From Porphyromonas gulae DSM 15663 (GTDB lineage Bacteria; Bacteroidota; Bacteroidia; Bacteroidales; Porphyromonadaceae): 32,243 nt of DNA. Under the pieces are notes generated by a model, which worked only from the letters and a program-made list of their open reading frames with translations, was not told the DNA's origin and did no database searches. Position 1 is the stretch's first letter; each line of letters opens with the position of its first letter. The stretch is from the NCBI RefSeq assembly GCF_000378065.1, contig NZ_KB899176.1, forward strand, positions 1 through 32,243, written 5' to 3'. The position numbers and the translations under genes were made by a program. Positions 30,658-32,243 of this stretch are shown here, in pieces.

Positions 30658-32243
30658 ATGAGAAAATTGAATTCTTTATTTTCGCTTGCCGTCCTGCTAT
30701 CCCTGTTGTGTTGGGGACAGACGGCTACTGCACAGAGAGGGCCGAAGACGGCTCCATCTGTGACGCACCAGACGGTGCAGAAAGGTATTCGAACATCCAC
30801 AGCCAAGGATCTGCGAGATCCGATTCCTGCCGGCATGGCACGAATTATCTTGGAAGCTCATGATGTGTGGCAAGACGGCACAGGCTATCAAATGCTTTGG
30901 GATGACGATCACGATCAGTACGGCGCATCGATTCCCGAAGATGGTTTTTGGTTTGCTAGCGAGACAATTCCTGATGGCCTTTTCGATCCTTTCGAGTATA
31001 AAGTTCCGGTCAATGCCGATGCTTCGTTTACTCCTACGAATTTCGTGCTTGATGGAACGGCATCAGCCGATATTCCTGCCGGCACTTATGACTATGTAAT
31101 CATCAATCCGAATCCCGGCTTAATATATATTGTAGGGCAGGGTGTTTCCAAAGGCAATGATTATGTAGTAGAGGCCGGTAAGACTTATCACTTCACTGTC
31201 AAACGACAAGGTTCCGGCGATGCTGCATCCGTTGTGGTAACAGGAGAAGGTGGCAATGAATTCGCTCCCGTACAGAATCTCCAATGGTCTGTATCAGGGC
31301 AGACGGTAACCCTCACTTGGCAAGCCCCCGCATCCGACAAACGGGCTTATGTGTTGAACGAAAGTTTCGATACAGAAACGCTTCCAAATGGTTGGACAAT
31401 GATCGATGCTGATGGTGATGGTCGCAATTGGCTATCTACAATAAACGTTTACAACACCGCTACTCATACAGGTAATGGTGCTATGTTTAGTAGATCATGG
31501 GAAAGCAGCACAGGCGCAAAACCCAACTTGAGTCCGGACAACTATCTGGTAACTCCTAAGATTACTGTTCCCCAAGACGGTGAGCTTACGTATTGGATTT
31601 CATCGCAAATTCCTTGGGAAAATGAGCACTATGGAGTGTTCTTGTCCACAACCGGAAACGAGGCTGCAAACTTTACAGTCAAGCTCTTCGAAGAAACTCT
31701 TGGAAGAGGCAAATCTGTTCCTGCAAATGTCCTGAAGAGCGAAGGTGCAAAGGCTCCAGCTCCCTATCAGGAGAGGACCATTGATCTCTCTGCCTATGCA
31801 GGACAGGATGTTTATTTGGCGTTCCGTCATTTTGATTGTACAGGTATATTCCGTCTTTATCTTGATGACGTAGCAGTCTCTGGCGGAGGTGTTTCCGATG
31901 ACTATACTTACACGGTATATCGTGACAATGTTGTTGTCGCACAGAATCTGACGGCAACCACATTCAAACAGGAAAATGTAGCTCCTGGCCAGTATAACTA
32001 CTGTGTCGAAGTTAAGTACGAAACCGGTGTATCTCCGAAGGAATGTGTTGACGTAACAGTTGATCCACAGCAGTTCAATCCTGTACAGAATCTGACGGGT
32101 AGTGCTGATGGACAGAAGGTAACGCTCAAATGGGATGCCCCCAACGGAACGAATCCTAACCCTAATCCTAATCCCAGTCTTTCCGAATCGTTTGAAAATG
32201 GTATACCATCAAGCTGGAAGACTATCGATGCCGACGGCGACGG
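30658..32243 (+). CDS. hagA: Hemagglutinin A, 5' part (runs off the window)
   Basis: An open frame from ATG at 30658 to the window end, 528 codons without a stop. Signal peptide MRKLNSLFSLAVLLSLL...TATAQ. Residues ~60-200 form the DUF2436-like domain (ARIILEAHDVWQDGTGYQML, GTYDYVIINPNPGLIYIVG, KTYHFTVKRQG). An Fn3-like segment (FAPVQNLQWSVSGQTVTLTW), a cleaved-adhesin domain (~240-410: SFDTETLPNGWTMIDADGDG, YLVTPKITVP, VYLAFRHFDCTG), a second Fn3-like part and the start of the next repeat (SLSESFENGIPSSWKTIDAD) follow. HagA is a large surface T9SS protein mediating hemagglutination and heme capture. It shares these domains with Kgp and RgpA, but no protease domain precedes them here. Confidence 0.95.
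   Translation, partial: MRKLNSLFSLAVLLSLLCWGQTATAQRGPKTAPSVTHQTVQKGIRTSTAKDLRDPIPAGMARIILEAHDVWQDGTGYQMLWDDDHDQYGASIPEDGFWFASETIPDGLFDPFEYKVPVNADASFTPTNFVLDGTASADIPAGTYDYVIINPNPGLIYIVGQGVSKGNDYVVEAGKTYHFTVKRQGSGDAASVVVTGEGGNEFAPVQNLQWSVSGQTVTLTWQAPASDKRAYVLNESFDTETLPNGWTMIDADGDGRNWLSTINVYNTATHTGNGAMFSRSWESSTGAKPNLSPDNYLVTPKITVPQDGELTYWISSQIPWENEHYGVFLSTTGNEAANFTVKLFEETLGRGKSVPANVLKSEGAKAPAPYQERTIDLSAYAGQDVYLAFRHFDCTGIFRLYLDDVAVSGGGVSDDYTYTVYRDNVVVAQNLTATTFKQENVAPGQYNYCVEVKYETGVSPKECVDVTVDPQQFNPVQNLTGSADGQKVTLKWDAPNGTNPNPNPNPSLSESFENGIPSSWKTIDADGD
32152..32175 (+). repeat. hagA: Hexanucleotide repeat coding for Asn-Pro in hagA
   Basis: Four tandem AAYCCY hexamers code for NPNPNPNP at the junction between two adhesin repeats. 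Copy number changes would stay in frame and only lengthen or shorten the linker. Confidence 0.8.

Noticed and set aside
30658-32243. Kgp or RgpA in place of HagA
   Set aside because: No C25 protease domain or its propeptide follows the signal peptide; the adhesin domains begin at once.

Overview
The window is almost certainly from Porphyromonas gingivalis or a very close relative (Bacteroidota, Bacteroidales). The clearest anchor is the 5' third of the hemagglutinin gene hagA at the right edge (signal peptide, DUF2436-like domain, cleaved-adhesin/Fn3 repeats). It is supported by a bacterial sphingolipid synthase (serine palmitoyltransferase), a mammalian-like glutaminyl cyclase, a type IX secretion (T9SS) adhesin, a DUF4270 lipoprotein, and Bacteroidota-type -7 boxes (TAnnTTTG) upstream of several genes. 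The species call is from memory of these families, not from a search.

Layout. 1-4760 is an AT-richer accessory block: a 22-bp tandem repeat array, a large perfect hairpin, a decayed TPR gene, three tandem TPR lipoprotein paralogs, an unrecognised protein with a hydrophobic C-terminal half, and two small proteins resembling the Bacteroidales T6SS tube protein TssD (Hcp). No other T6SS gene is present here. 5177-8755 is a housekeeping stretch: grpE, dnaJ, a DUF59 protein, an LpxH-like hydrolase and a macro-domain protein. 8847-8976 is a striking array of six palindromic units at an exact 23-bp period. 9121-13695 holds serine palmitoyltransferase, uridine kinase and an overlapping three-gene set (GT87-like membrane glycosyltransferase, polyprenyl-phosphate-type GT2, NodB-type deacetylase) that looks like an envelope glycan or lipid modification unit.

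14113-16967 is a minus-strand operon: glutaminyl cyclase lipoprotein, sufE, hemG. Divergent from it is an exported protein with a T9SS-like C-terminus, then rsmE, a TraB/GumN-family protein and a tiny membrane protein. A minus-strand tRNA-Pro(CGG), a second copy of the 22-bp array, and a small minus-strand HagA-like T9SS adhesin follow. 22189-30016 carries a two-lobed retropepsin-like protein, a LysM/periplasmic-binding fusion with a beta-barrel partner, a GT5 N-domain-only protein with a DUF4270 lipoprotein, and a NupG-like nucleoside transporter. hagA begins at 30658 and runs off the window.

Common themes are export and surface biology. All seven signal-peptidase-I type exported proteins in the window are predicted to be cut just before a glutamine, the substrate of the glutaminyl cyclase encoded at 15966-16967. 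The most likely place for something undescribed is 800-4760 (TPR lipoprotein array plus orphan TssD-like pair). The repeat arrays and the hagA leader come next.
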